Assembly: GCA_018713605.1 (NCBI GenBank)
Contig: DVOM01000040.1
Coordinates: 1-32,924, forward strand
Reading direction: 5' to 3'
Source: Scatacola_A faecigallinarum
GTDB taxonomy: Bacteria > Pseudomonadota > Alphaproteobacteria > RF32 > CAG-239
Length of the DNA: 32,924 nucleotides
Part shown: in pieces, positions 9,250 to 17,523 of the stretch
How positions within the stretch are numbered: position 1 is the first letter of the stretch
How the letters are laid out: every line of letters begins with the position of its first letter
Made by a program: the position numbers and the translations under genes
The notes under the pieces: generated by a model
Databases searched by the model: none
The model's input: only the letters and a program-made list of their open reading frames with translations
What the model was told of the DNA's origin: nothing

Positions 9250-10623
9250 ATGAAAAAAACATTTCTGTCGGCTTTGTTGCTTGCCACGGCTTTAACGACC
9301 GGCGGTGCAAAGGCCGAAACGATTTTTGAGGCATTGAGCACGGCTTACGACACCAACCCGACGCTTCAGGCGCAGCGTGCGTATCTGCGTTCGGTAGACG
9401 AAAACGTCGCGATTGCCAAGTCCGGCTTCCGCCCCAACATTTATCTGACCGGCGGCTACTCTGACTCTGACGTTCATAACAACAATGTTCCGTCACAGAC
9501 CGGCGGCGCCACGCTTTCGGCCGGCGCCAAAATCAGCCAGCCGGTGTTCAGCGGCTTTACGACCGTCAATTCGGTGAAGTCTGCCGACAGCATGGTCCGC
9601 GCCGAACAAAACAATCTGTATAATACGGAGCAGGGCGTTTTTCTCGATTCATCAACAGCCTATTTGGATGTAGTCAGAGACGAGGCGATTGTCAACCTCC
9701 AGAAAAACAACGAAAAGCTTTTGAAAAAACGTCTGGATGAAACGGTTGAGCGTTTCAATGTCGGCGAAGTTACCCGTACCGACGTTTCGCAGGCGCAGGC
9801 GCGCTATTCGCAGGCCAAGGCCGACCGCATCGCTTCCGAGGGAAACCTGCAGGCGTCGAAGGCTGTTTATACCCGGGTTATCGGCGAAGCGCCGAAAGAT
9901 TTGTCCGAACCTGAAAACCTCGGCGATTTTATCCCCGCCAGCTTTCAGGAAGCTTTGGAATATACCAAGGCCAACAACTATTCCATCCGCTATGCCCGCG
10001 AGCTGCTGAATTCCAGAGTTTATGACGTTGCCGCCAATACCGGCGCCTTGCTGCCGTCGGTAACCCTGGACGGTTCGGCAACCACCAGCAAAAGCGACAG
10101 CAGCGGTTCCGCTTACGGCGCATATAACCGTGATACCAAGGTCGACGAGGTCCAGTGGGGCGTCAATATGAACATTCCGCTTTATACGGCCGGCGAAACC
10201 CGCGCCAAAATCCGCCAGAGCAAATATCAGAAATGGCAGGCGCAGGAGCTGGTTTTGGAAGCGGAACGCCAGGCTGTTTCCGACGTGACCAGCGCCTGGG
10301 AACTGATGACATCCAACAAGGCGCAGATTAAGTCAATTAAGGATCAGGTCAAGGCCAACGAAATTGCCCTCGACGGCGTTCAGAAAGAAGAAGCGCTCGG
10401 CAACCGTACCATTTTGGATGTTTTGGACGCGTATCAGGAACTGCTGAATTCAAACGTCAACGAAGTTAAGGCGCGCCGCGACTATTATGTTGCCGCCATG
10501 CAGCTGCTGCTCTCCATGGGCAAGCTGACCGCCGAAGATCTGCGCCTGAATGTAGACCTTTACAATCCCAAAAAGTTCTATAAGGAAACCAGGGATAAAT
10601 GGTTGTCATTATCCGTTGATTAA
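9250..10623 (+). CDS. tolC: TolC-family outer-membrane efflux/secretion channel
   Basis: 457 residues. I chose ATG 9250 over the upstream GTG (9241) because AGAGGTG overlaps the GTG and lies 6 bp before the ATG, and because the signal peptide MKKTFLSALLLATALTTGGAKA begins there, cleaving before ETIFEAL. The mature protein opens with the typical TolC helix (EALSTAYDTNPTLQAQRAYL, then KSGFRPNIYLTGGY). It has two repeats of paired long helices around a Ser/Gly-rich strand segment, ending in GKLTAEDL. The trimeric channel spans the outer membrane and periplasm for type I secretion or RND efflux; no transporter partner is nearby. popZ follows after 59 bp with no clear promoter, so the two may be cotranscribed. 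Confidence 0.95.
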   Translation: MKKTFLSALLLATALTTGGAKAETIFEALSTAYDTNPTLQAQRAYLRSVDENVAIAKSGFRPNIYLTGGYSDSDVHNNNVPSQTGGATLSAGAKISQPVFSGFTTVNSVKSADSMVRAEQNNLYNTEQGVFLDSSTAYLDVVRDEAIVNLQKNNEKLLKKRLDETVERFNVGEVTRTDVSQAQARYSQAKADRIASEGNLQASKAVYTRVIGEAPKDLSEPENLGDFIPASFQEALEYTKANNYSIRYARELLNSRVYDVAANTGALLPSVTLDGSATTSKSDSSGSAYGAYNRDTKVDEVQWGVNMNIPLYTAGETRAKIRQSKYQKWQAQELVLEAERQAVSDVTSAWELMTSNKAQIKSIKDQVKANEIALDGVQKEEALGNRTILDVLDAYQELLNSNVNEVKARRDYYVAAMQLLLSMGKLTAEDLRLNVDLYNPKKFYKETRDKWLSLSVD

Positions 10624-10682
10624 TCGGAAGAAATTTGATAACTTAACAGATAGTTTGTTGCAAATTATTTAGGAATTGAAAA

Positions 10683-11864
10683 ATGGCAGAGGATACAGAG
10701 GATAAAGAAGAGTTGTCGATGGAGGACATTCTGTCTTCCATCAAAGATATTTTGATGGAAGACAACGCCGAACAGCACAAGGCTGCCCAGAAAGAAGAGC
10801 CTGCTCCTCAGGCCGCAGCGCCGCAGCCCGCTCCCGAGGTTTCCCGGCCGGCGCCTGCCGAAACCGTCGATGACGTTCTGACCCTCTCGCCCTCAATGAT
10901 TGTCGAGCCGAACATTTCGACCGTCGAAGCGCAGCCGGAGACAAAGGCTGAGGAAGGTGCCGACCCTTTAGACCTTGATTTTGAACGCGAGTTCGACAGC
11001 CTGCCTGCCGAACCGGTTCTGGACGACATTGAAGCCGGGCATTCTGCGGCCGTTGACGAAGAGCCCGTCAGCTTGTCCGAAATTGCCGCGGCAGAAGACA
11101 CTGAAATTGTTGAGGACAGCGAACTTCCCGATTTGAATTTTGACGAACCGGCCGTAGATATTGATGCCGAACCCATTTTTTCGGCGGAGGACGATGCTTC
11201 GCATCAGGAAAATTTTACGCCCGCGGCTGATGATGTTTCATTGGATAGTCTGGTTGATGACGATACGCTTAACGCGATTCTCAATGCAAATGCCGATGAA
11301 CCTGCGGCTGCCGCTCAGGAAGAAGAACTGGTCGAACCGACCGACAATGTTTATGACAATGCCGTAGCCGAAGCGGTTAAGGAACCCGAAGTTATTGATG
11401 CCGCCTTCGAAGAGGTTGCTCCGGCAGCCGAAGTCCCGGCGCCAGAACCTGAGCCTGCGTCGGAAGAAACGGTTTCCGAAACGGCGCCGGCGGAAAAAAG
11501 CCAGCCGGAAGATCCGATTGACGTCTCGGCCGGTATCATCAGCAATTTTGCCAAGATGTTTGCCGAGCAGCAAAAACAGAAAGAAAACCCCGCCGAACGG
11601 GAAAATCTTAAGGAGCGGCTGACCGCACAGACCATGTCTGAAATAGAACTCGGCGACGGTTCGCTGACGATTGAAGCGATTGTCCGCGACGTTGTAACCG
11701 GCATTGTCGAAAAAAATCTGGCGCAGGATTTTGATTTCTCGGCGGCTGCCTCGGCGGAGATTACCCGTCAGACCCGGGAATGGCTGAGCGCCCATCTGCC
11801 GGAAATTGTCGAAGCGGCGGTCAGAAAGGAAATTGAACGAGTGATGGCAAAGGTCAGTTCTTAA
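10683..11864 (+). CDS. popZ: PopZ-family (DUF2497) cell-pole organising protein
   Basis: 393 residues with PopZ architecture. A short N-terminal helix (LSMEDILSSIKDILMED, residues ~10-26) is followed by a ~270-residue intrinsically disordered, very acidic, Pro/Ala/Glu-rich linker. A C-terminal helical assembly domain occupies ~310-393 (SLTIEAIVRDVVTGIVEKNL, then EWLSAHLPEIVEAAVRKEIERV). In Caulobacter, PopZ forms a polar matrix that captures ParB-bound origins and polar signalling proteins; the helix pair is the oligomerisation part. The linker is longer than in Caulobacter PopZ, which may affect condensate properties. The position next to valS is a known alphaproteobacterial arrangement. A ribosome site AGGA precedes the ATG. 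Confidence 0.85.
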   Translation: MAEDTEDKEELSMEDILSSIKDILMEDNAEQHKAAQKEEPAPQAAAPQPAPEVSRPAPAETVDDVLTLSPSMIVEPNISTVEAQPETKAEEGADPLDLDFEREFDSLPAEPVLDDIEAGHSAAVDEEPVSLSEIAAAEDTEIVEDSELPDLNFDEPAVDIDAEPIFSAEDDASHQENFTPAADDVSLDSLVDDDTLNAILNANADEPAAAAQEEELVEPTDNVYDNAVAEAVKEPEVIDAAFEEVAPAAEVPAPEPEPASEETVSETAPAEKSQPEDPIDVSAGIISNFAKMFAEQQKQKENPAERENLKERLTAQTMSEIELGDGSLTIEAIVRDVVTGIVEKNLAQDFDFSAAASAEITRQTREWLSAHLPEIVEAAVRKEIERVMAKVSS

Positions 11865-11898
11865 GGGAAAGTCCCGGACCGGCCTGTAAATGTTTATT

Positions 11899-11927
11899 GC
11901 CCCCAAGTCGAACCTTGAGGGCTTTTT
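11899..11927 (+). terminator. Probable popZ terminator
   Basis: GCCCCCAAG...CCTTGAGGGC (11899-11922) forms a stem with one mismatch around a short loop, then five T. It separates popZ from the valS leader, probably incompletely. Confidence 0.75.
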
Positions 11928-11944
11928 GCGGTTTTTATAAATTT

Positions 11945-12017
11945 TGCCGGAAAGAACCGGCACGGAAGCGAGGTTTTCGGAGCAGGCGAATGCAGGCTCC
12001 GGGGAGTTTCCGAAAAA
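11945..12017 (+). promoter_or_regulatory. Structured valS leader with competing hairpins
   Basis: A first stem TGCCGG/CCGGCA (11945-11950, 11957-11962) is followed by two mutually exclusive pairings: CGGAGC (11978-11983) with GCTCCG (11996-12001), or TTTTCGGA (11974-11981) with TCCGAAAA (12009-12016). The two share CGGA. This fits a regulatory leader of the synthetase, but there is no T-box-like core and no T-run after the second pairing. Function is inference. Confidence 0.35.
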
Positions 12018-12039
12018 TTAAGACACTGAAGGAATAAAA

Positions 12040-14682
12040 ATGTTAGAGAAAAACTACAACCCGAAAGACTTTGAAGAAAAGATTTATGCCGACTGGGAAA
12101 ACAGCGGCGATTTCAAGCCCGACATGAGCAAGAACAAGGAGGCTTTTGCCGTTGTCATTCCGCCGCCGAACGTTACCGGCGTTTTGCATATGGGACACGC
12201 GCTGGACGACACGCTGCAGGATATTCTGATTCGCTATAACCGTATGCTCGGCAAAAAGGTTCTCTGGCAGCCCGGCATGGATCACGCCGGTATCGCAACC
12301 CAGATGGTTGTTGAGCGCAATCTGGCCAAAGAAGGCATTACCCGCCATGACCTTGGCCGCGAAAAATTTGTTGAAACCGTCTGGAAATGGAAAGAACAGA
12401 GCGGCGGCACCATTTGCAGGCAGTTGCGCCGCCTGGGGGCTTCCTGCGACTGGAGCCGCGAGCGTTTTACCATGGATGAGGGTTTGAGCCGCGCCGTCCG
12501 CAAAATTTTCGTAAACCTGTATAAGGACGGATTGATTTACAAGGCCAAGAAACTGGTTAACTGGGATTCCAAGTTTATGACCGCCGTTTCCGACCTGGAG
12601 GTTGTCCAGAAGGAAACCGTCGGCAAAATGTATTATTACAAATATCCGATTGAAGGCGAAGAGGGACAGTTTATCCATATTGCGACCACCCGTCCGGAAA
12701 CCATGTTCGGCGATACGGCGGTTGCCGTTTCCAAAGAAAATGAGAAGCTGAAGCACTTAATCGGCAAAAATGCGATTCTGCCGATTGTCAACCGTCCGAT
12801 TCCGATTGTCGGCGACGAGCATGCCGATCCCGAAAAAGGTACCGGCGCGGTTAAAATTACGCCGGCGCATGACTTCAATGACTTTGAGGTCGGCAAACGC
12901 CACAACCTGCCGCTGATAAACATTTTGAATCCGGACGCCACCCTCAACGAAAATACGCCGTTCCCGGGCATGGATACCCAGACCGCGCGTCAAAAGACGA
13001 TTGAAAAGCTGGAAGAACTTGGCCTGATGGAAAAAATTGAAGATCACCCGATGGTTATTCCTTACGGCGACCGTTCAAACGTCGTTATTGAACCGATGCT
13101 TACCGACCAGTGGTTTGTCGATGCGCCGAAGCTGGCCGTCAAAGCCATAGAGGCTGTAGAGAACGGCGATATGGAATTTGTGCCGAAATCTTATGAGAAA
13201 ACTTATTTTGAATGGATGCAGAATATTCAGCCCTGGTGCATTTCACGCCAGCTTTGGTGGGGGCACCAGATGCCGATTTGGTACGGTCCGGACGGCGAAA
13301 TTTTCTGCGAAGAAAATGTCGAAGAAGCGCAGGCTGCCGCCGACAGACATTATGGCAGACATGTTGAACTGACGCGTGAAACCGATGTCCTTGATACCTG
13401 GTTCTCGTCCGGTCTGTGGGCTTTCTCGACGCTGGGTTGGCCGGACAAAACCGAATATTTGGATACTTTCTATCCGACTTCGGTTCTGGTAACCGGCTTT
13501 GATATCATTTTCTTCTGGGTTGCCAGAATGATGATGATGAGCATGTACATGATGAAAAAAGTTCCGTTCCGCAAATGCTATATCCACGGTCTGGTGCGCG
13601 ACGAGCAGGGCCGGAAGATGTCCAAATCCAAGGGAAACACCGTCGATCCGATGGAAACCATCGAAAAATACGGTGCTGACGCGCTGCGCTTCTTTATGGC
13701 GGCGATGGAAACGCAGGGGCGCGATATTAACATGAGCGAAAACCGTATTGCCGGTTACCGCAATTTTGCCACCAAGCTCTGGAATGCCGCCCGTTTCGGC
13801 GAGATGAACGAAGCGGTTCTTCCTGCGGATTTTGATGAAAGCAAAGTCAAAAGCGCCGTCAACAAATGGATTATCGCCAAAGCCAAACAGGCCTCAGAAG
13901 AGGTTACCGACAATCTTAACGCTTTCCGTTTTTCAGACGCGGCCAATGCGGTCTATCAGTTTGTCTGGGGTTCATTCTGCGATTGGTATATCGAGATGAT
14001 TAAGCCGATTCTCTATGGCGAAAATCAGGAAGAAAAAGCCGAAACCCGCGCTTCTTTTGCCTGGGTTCTGAAACGGATTTTGATTATTCTGCATCCGTTT
14101 ATGCCGTTTATTACCACCGAACTGTGGAATAATCTGGTTAAGAGCGAGATCAAACTGATAAATTATCCCTGGCCGCAGGCGGAAGCAATTGATGCCGCGG
14201 CACTGAACGACATCGACTGGGTCATTGACTTCATTACGGCAGTTCGTTCGCTGCGGGCCGAGATGAATCTGCCTGCCGGCGCCAAACTGACGGTCTATCT
14301 GAAAGACGGAAACAATGCCTCTTGCGCGCATCTGCAAACATTCAACCAGATTATCTGTTCGCTGGCGCGTCTGGAAAAGCTGGAATGTTTTTCCGACGGT
14401 GCCGAAATCAGCAAAGACATGGTTCAGAGCGTTTTCCGCGAGGCGGTCATTCTTTTGCCGCTGAAGGGGGTCATTGATTTTGCTGCTGAAAAGGAGCGTC
14501 TCAAAAAAGAACTGGAAGGCCTGAACAAAAACCTTGAAGGCTATGCCCGCAAGCTGAGCAACGCCAGTTTTGTTGAACGGGCGCCTGCCGCGGTGGTTGA
14601 AGAGGAAAAGCGCCGCCAGGCCGAAGCCTTGGAAAACAAGGCTAAAATCGAAGCCGCGCTGGAACGCATTTCCGGTTTTTAG
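12040..14682 (+). CDS. valS: Valyl-tRNA synthetase
   Basis: An 880-residue class I synthetase that charges tRNA-Val in the cytoplasm. The HIGH-type motif is HMGH at residues 50-53 inside PPPNVTGVLHMGHAL, and KMSKS is at 526-530. Between them lies the CP1 editing domain (TTRPETMFGDTAVAV, GTGAVKITPAHDFND). The C-terminal ~60 residues are the charged coiled-coil tRNA-binding arm typical of ValRS (ERLKKELEGLNKNLEGYARKL). Length is normal. The ATG at 12040 follows AAGGA. It lies downstream of popZ, as in other Alphaproteobacteria, behind its own structured leader. Confidence 0.98.
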   Translation: MLEKNYNPKDFEEKIYADWENSGDFKPDMSKNKEAFAVVIPPPNVTGVLHMGHALDDTLQDILIRYNRMLGKKVLWQPGMDHAGIATQMVVERNLAKEGITRHDLGREKFVETVWKWKEQSGGTICRQLRRLGASCDWSRERFTMDEGLSRAVRKIFVNLYKDGLIYKAKKLVNWDSKFMTAVSDLEVVQKETVGKMYYYKYPIEGEEGQFIHIATTRPETMFGDTAVAVSKENEKLKHLIGKNAILPIVNRPIPIVGDEHADPEKGTGAVKITPAHDFNDFEVGKRHNLPLINILNPDATLNENTPFPGMDTQTARQKTIEKLEELGLMEKIEDHPMVIPYGDRSNVVIEPMLTDQWFVDAPKLAVKAIEAVENGDMEFVPKSYEKTYFEWMQNIQPWCISRQLWWGHQMPIWYGPDGEIFCEENVEEAQAAADRHYGRHVELTRETDVLDTWFSSGLWAFSTLGWPDKTEYLDTFYPTSVLVTGFDIIFFWVARMMMMSMYMMKKVPFRKCYIHGLVRDEQGRKMSKSKGNTVDPMETIEKYGADALRFFMAAMETQGRDINMSENRIAGYRNFATKLWNAARFGEMNEAVLPADFDESKVKSAVNKWIIAKAKQASEEVTDNLNAFRFSDAANAVYQFVWGSFCDWYIEMIKPILYGENQEEKAETRASFAWVLKRILIILHPFMPFITTELWNNLVKSEIKLINYPWPQAEAIDAAALNDIDWVIDFITAVRSLRAEMNLPAGAKLTVYLKDGNNASCAHLQTFNQIICSLARLEKLECFSDGAEISKDMVQSVFREAVILLPLKGVIDFAAEKERLKKELEGLNKNLEGYARKLSNASFVERAPAAVVEEEKRRQAEALENKAKIEAALERISGF

Positions 14683-14699
14683 GCCGCCTGACAAACAAA

Positions 14700-14734
14700 A
14701 AAAAACGCGTTTCCGGTTAGGAAACGCGTTTTTT
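14700..14734. terminator. Bidirectional terminator that includes the end of the convergent gene
   Basis: A perfect 15-bp stem AAAAAACGCGTTTCC/GGAAACGCGTTTTTT with loop GGTTA. It terminates valS, and on the other strand the membrane-protein gene whose stop codon (14717-14719) is in the loop. Confidence 0.95.
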
Positions 14735-15442
14735 GGGAGTTTCAGCCAGCAGTTTGACAACGAATTTCATAAAATCGGCGACAAAAATCATGCCGATAAA
14801 GTTTAAATACAGGCTTAAGGCCGTTTCTTCGACGACTTTGTCAATTTCCTTTTCTTCCAGAGCGGTTCCTTCCGGAAGCCTTGTTCGGAACCGAAACACG
14901 TCGTGAACGTTGATTTTGCCGAAAATAACGGCCGCCACGACAAAGGTTGCATACATCGACGGTCCGCTGCCGCTGAATATGTCCGCCGTCGCTTCAAGCA
15001 GCGAGCACACGCCGACGCAGACGAACATCAGATAAAACAGACTGATAATGCTGCGCGTTCGGTTGACCTGCATGCCGCGCCGGAGCGTATAAAAAAACAA
15101 CGCGGCGGCAGAGGCAAGAGCCAGCAGCGTCAGGGGCAGCCCGGCCTTGGCGACAATCCAGACCATCGGCAGCGAAACCGTCAGCGCCGTCAACGGCAAA
15201 AAAAGCCGAAACGGAATTCTGCCGCAGATGAAATGACGGTAACGAACAGTCAGTGCCGGAACAAAAAACAAAAGCCAGGCAAATGTTCCGCTGAAAACCG
15301 AAGCCTCGATTGCGTCTTTGGCGAACAGGAGGCCGACGGCGGTTGCGACGGAAGTCAACAGCAATGCGCCTGAGGCCAGGGCGACAGACTTTGTCAGATA
15401 TTCATACTGCTGTCTCTTAAATAAAAATACATATCTTTCCAT
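14717..15442 (-). CDS. Polytopic membrane protein, Bax-inhibitor-1/YccA-like
   Basis: 241 residues with about seven hydrophobic segments, the first at ~19-41. The open frame continues upstream, but the ATG at 15440-15442 is the first to give a sensible product and avoids overlap with the divergent kinase gene. The last part (an ETALSLYLNFIGMIF segment, then a short basic tail KKRVS) resembles the C-terminal helix of BI-1/YccA proteins (ALSLYLDFINLFL type), and length and helix number also fit. The family includes membrane stress and ion-leak proteins that interact with FtsH in bacteria. The match rests mainly on one segment, so the family call is tentative. The final codons and stop are inside the terminator hairpin. 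No strong ribosome site precedes the start. Confidence 0.5.
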   Translation of the reverse strand: MERYVFLFKRQQYEYLTKSVALASGALLLTSVATAVGLLFAKDAIEASVFSGTFAWLLFFVPALTVRYRHFICGRIPFRLFLPLTALTVSLPMVWIVAKAGLPLTLLALASAAALFFYTLRRGMQVNRTRSIISLFYLMFVCVGVCSLLEATADIFSGSGPSMYATFVVAAVIFGKINVHDVFRFRTRLPEGTALEEKEIDKVVEETALSLYLNFIGMIFVADFMKFVVKLLAETPKKRVS

Positions 15443-15520
15443 AAATATAACAAGTTTAAAATAAATACGTTTTAACGAAAAGGTTATTATCAAAAATAGC
15501 TGCCTTTGGCAAGAAAAATT

Positions 15521-15568
15521 TTCTTTATTTTTGTCTAAAATGTGGTATAGTATATAAATCTTGGTTTG
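15521..15568 (+). promoter_or_regulatory. Upstream box shared by the kinase genes (copy 1)
   Basis: TTCTTTATTTTTGTCTAAAA followed by TGTGGTATAGT. The same T-rich block ending in TTGTCTAAAAT occurs before the other two kinase genes (16450, 17461). Here TATAGT (15545-15550) is preceded by TG, giving an extended -10. An alternative reading is TTGTCT, 16 bp, TATAAA. It is probably a shared promoter or operator. Confidence 0.5.
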
Positions 15569-15580
15569 AAGGAAGAAAAT

Positions 15581-16444
15581 ATGTTCGAAAACGGCGCAAT
15601 GCCTTATTGGTACGATTGGGGACCGGAAGAAGCCGACCGCCTTGCGGGGGAAATCGTTGCCGAAAAAACGTCCGGAAAAATGCCGGCGGCAGAACGCCGT
15701 GCGGTTTTCAGCTATGGCATGCCGGGTTCCGGAAAATCCCGTCTGATTGAGGGGTTGGGACGGAAAGACGTTTCTCTGGCAGTCCTGTCGATTGACGAGA
15801 TTTTTCAGCGCAGTCCGCATTTTGCCGATATCGTTCGGCCGCCGCGCTTTAACCGCCATGACGACCCTTTTTCCGATCGTGCCTTTATGGAGTTTGGCGG
15901 TGATGTCATGGGTTATGCGATAGAACGTCTGAAAGAAATGCCTTATTCCGTCGCCGTTGACGGCTTGGGCGGACAAATGCTGCCGCAGATGTACAAATAT
16001 CTTGAGAAGTCGGGTTACCGCACGCGGATAGTTGTCGCGGCCGTGCCCAAACGAATAATGGACATGAATATGCTGACGCGTTTTATTGCCGTCCGAACCG
16101 GAGGCGACCGCCATTTTTCCTTTGCCTTGGAACGTTCGAAAAAAATGGTCGAATACTACGCCTCTTATGTTGACAGTCTGCAAAAACTCGGCTTTGAGCT
16201 GCAGATTGTCAATCCGGCCGACGGAAGGAACCTTGGCGGAAACAGAGCGTCTGCCGGGTTTCTGAAGGAATTTTCACGTCCGCTGACCGCCTTCGAAACA
16301 GCCGAACTCCGCCGTCGGCGAGAGCTTTTGCTGCCCCGGGTCGAAAAAGTAGCCGACCCTGTCGAACGCCGACAGCTTCGCAATGCGCTTGACTGCTGCC
16401 TGTGTCCTTTTGCCGCGCCGGAATATAAGTTTTCCTCCCGCTGA
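15581..16444 (+). CDS. Zeta-toxin-like P-loop kinase, paralogue 1
   Basis: 287 residues. The ATG at 15581 is chosen over an upstream TTG because GAAGGAAG lies just before it. Walker A is at residues 46-53 (GMPGSGKS), followed ~20 residues later by SIDE (Asp72) and at ~124-129 by the VAVDGL segment. This layout matches zeta-toxin/AAA_33 small-molecule kinases, which phosphorylate UDP-N-acetylglucosamine or similar substrates. It is the most divergent of the three: the HP pair after the acidic motif is SP here, so substrate and toxicity are uncertain. The C-terminal ~120 residues are helical. No epsilon-type antitoxin is adjacent. It heads a same-strand cluster with two better-conserved paralogues. 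Kinase fold is likely; zeta identity is inference. Confidence 0.65.
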   Translation: MFENGAMPYWYDWGPEEADRLAGEIVAEKTSGKMPAAERRAVFSYGMPGSGKSRLIEGLGRKDVSLAVLSIDEIFQRSPHFADIVRPPRFNRHDDPFSDRAFMEFGGDVMGYAIERLKEMPYSVAVDGLGGQMLPQMYKYLEKSGYRTRIVVAAVPKRIMDMNMLTRFIAVRTGGDRHFSFALERSKKMVEYYASYVDSLQKLGFELQIVNPADGRNLGGNRASAGFLKEFSRPLTAFETAELRRRRELLLPRVEKVADPVERRQLRNALDCCLCPFAAPEYKFSSR

Positions 16445-16449
16445 AAAAA

Positions 16450-16470
16450 CTTTCTTTTTGTCTAAAATTG
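16450..16470 (+). promoter_or_regulatory. Upstream box shared by the kinase genes (copy 2)
   Basis: Twenty-one bases identical to 17461-17481: a CTTTC start, a T-run, then GTCTAAAATTG. A -10-like TATGAT follows at 16475-16480. It begins only 5 bp after the stop of the preceding gene, so each kinase seems to have its own initiation signal. A second conserved motif, GGCGATTCGTAA (16503-16514), sits just before the ATG, where an ordinary Shine-Dalgarno is missing. Confidence 0.55.
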
Positions 16471-16516
16471 TTTTATGATCATTTCATGATTTTAACAACT
16501 GCGGCGATTCGTAAAT

Positions 16517-17443
16517 ATGAGCAATGTTGATTATAAGAAGATTATCGAACTGACCAAACTGGACGAAGAAGAAAAAGAACGGATATTCGACCGGATATAT
16601 AAGGATTTGACCGCAGGCAAAACAAAAAATCCTGCCGCCCGCCGCCTGAAACTGCTGACCGGTCTGCCCGGCTCGGGAAAGTCTTCGGTCGCGCGCCGGA
16701 TGATGGCGGAAGACGATTCGCTGGTCAACGTCAGCGTCGACGATTTTTATCAGTATCATCCCCATATGTACGAACTTCATCAAATGCAGCCGGTTCGGCT
16801 TAACGACCGCCACGGTTCCTGCTATTCGGACAACATGTATCTGTACGACTTTGTCGAAGAAGCTTTTTTTGAAGTGACCGACCGCCTGAAAAAAGACGGC
16901 TACGGCATCATTATCGACGGTCTGCTGAATGAAGAGATGATAGACTTCGTTAAGGAAACCCAAGCGCAGGGCTATCAGGCCGATGTTACCGTTCTGGTTG
17001 CGCCGAAACGGATTTTGGACTGCAACGTCGTCGAGCGTTACCTTGACCGCCGCGACCTGATTAACCGTGCGGCGCTGGGCAAGGTTGTGCTGGATAAAAA
17101 TCGGCAGGTGCAGCACCCGATGGCCGAACTGCGCAAATCGGCGGCCGAACTGGTAGCTTTCCGCCGGGATTTGAAAAACGTCGAAGCGCAGGGACTGGCT
17201 CTGACCGTGCATAATGCCCTGTCCGGACAGACGCTGTACCGCAGCGGCGACGCCCGTAAAGCCGACGAAGCCTATTTTGCCGAATTCGGACGTGACTTAA
17301 CGCCTCAGGAGCGGGTCAGCCTGAAAGTGCGGCAGCGAAATTTGGAAAAGCGTTTGACTTCGGCACCATCTTCCCGTTACGAAAAAGCCATAGTCTCCTC
17401 TCTGGATACGCCGTATAAAATGCCCGACATCCGCGAACTTTAA
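16517..17443 (+). CDS. Zeta-toxin-like P-loop kinase, paralogue 2
   Basis: 308 residues. Walker A is at 49-56 (GLPGSGKS). The segment SVDDFYQYHPHMYEL (73-87) closely follows the zeta-toxin signature, with acidic catalytic residues Asp75/Asp76 then His81-Pro82. GIIIDGLL (~134-141) and the APKRIL arginine region (~163) fit the rest of the fold. Zeta/PezT toxins phosphorylate UDP-N-acetylglucosamine and block wall synthesis, but many chromosomal relatives lack a known substrate. A helical C-terminal extension of ~120 residues ends in SRYEKAIVSSL, matched in paralogue 3 (SRYDRAVVAAL). There is no clear ribosome site; the upstream region copies that of paralogue 3. No antitoxin gene is recognised beside it. 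Confidence 0.7.
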   Translation: MSNVDYKKIIELTKLDEEEKERIFDRIYKDLTAGKTKNPAARRLKLLTGLPGSGKSSVARRMMAEDDSLVNVSVDDFYQYHPHMYELHQMQPVRLNDRHGSCYSDNMYLYDFVEEAFFEVTDRLKKDGYGIIIDGLLNEEMIDFVKETQAQGYQADVTVLVAPKRILDCNVVERYLDRRDLINRAALGKVVLDKNRQVQHPMAELRKSAAELVAFRRDLKNVEAQGLALTVHNALSGQTLYRSGDARKADEAYFAEFGRDLTPQERVSLKVRQRNLEKRLTSAPSSRYEKAIVSSLDTPYKMPDIREL

Positions 17444-17460
17444 ACATTGGCCAAATAGCT

Positions 17461-17481
17461 CTTTCTTTTTGTCTAAAATTG
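17461..17481 (+). promoter_or_regulatory. Upstream box shared by the kinase genes (copy 3)
   Basis: Identical over 21 bases to 16450-16470. It is followed by TAACAT and, at the start codon, by the second shared motif GGCGATTCGTAA (17513-17524, whose last A is the A of the ATG). Confidence 0.55.
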
Positions 17482-17523
17482 GGCTAACATATTCTTATAT
17501 TTAATTACCGCAGGCGATTCGTA

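Noticed and set aside
11945..12017. T-box riboswitch before valS
   Set aside because: No T-box core sequence or specifier loop is visible; T-boxes are also not typical of Alphaproteobacteria.
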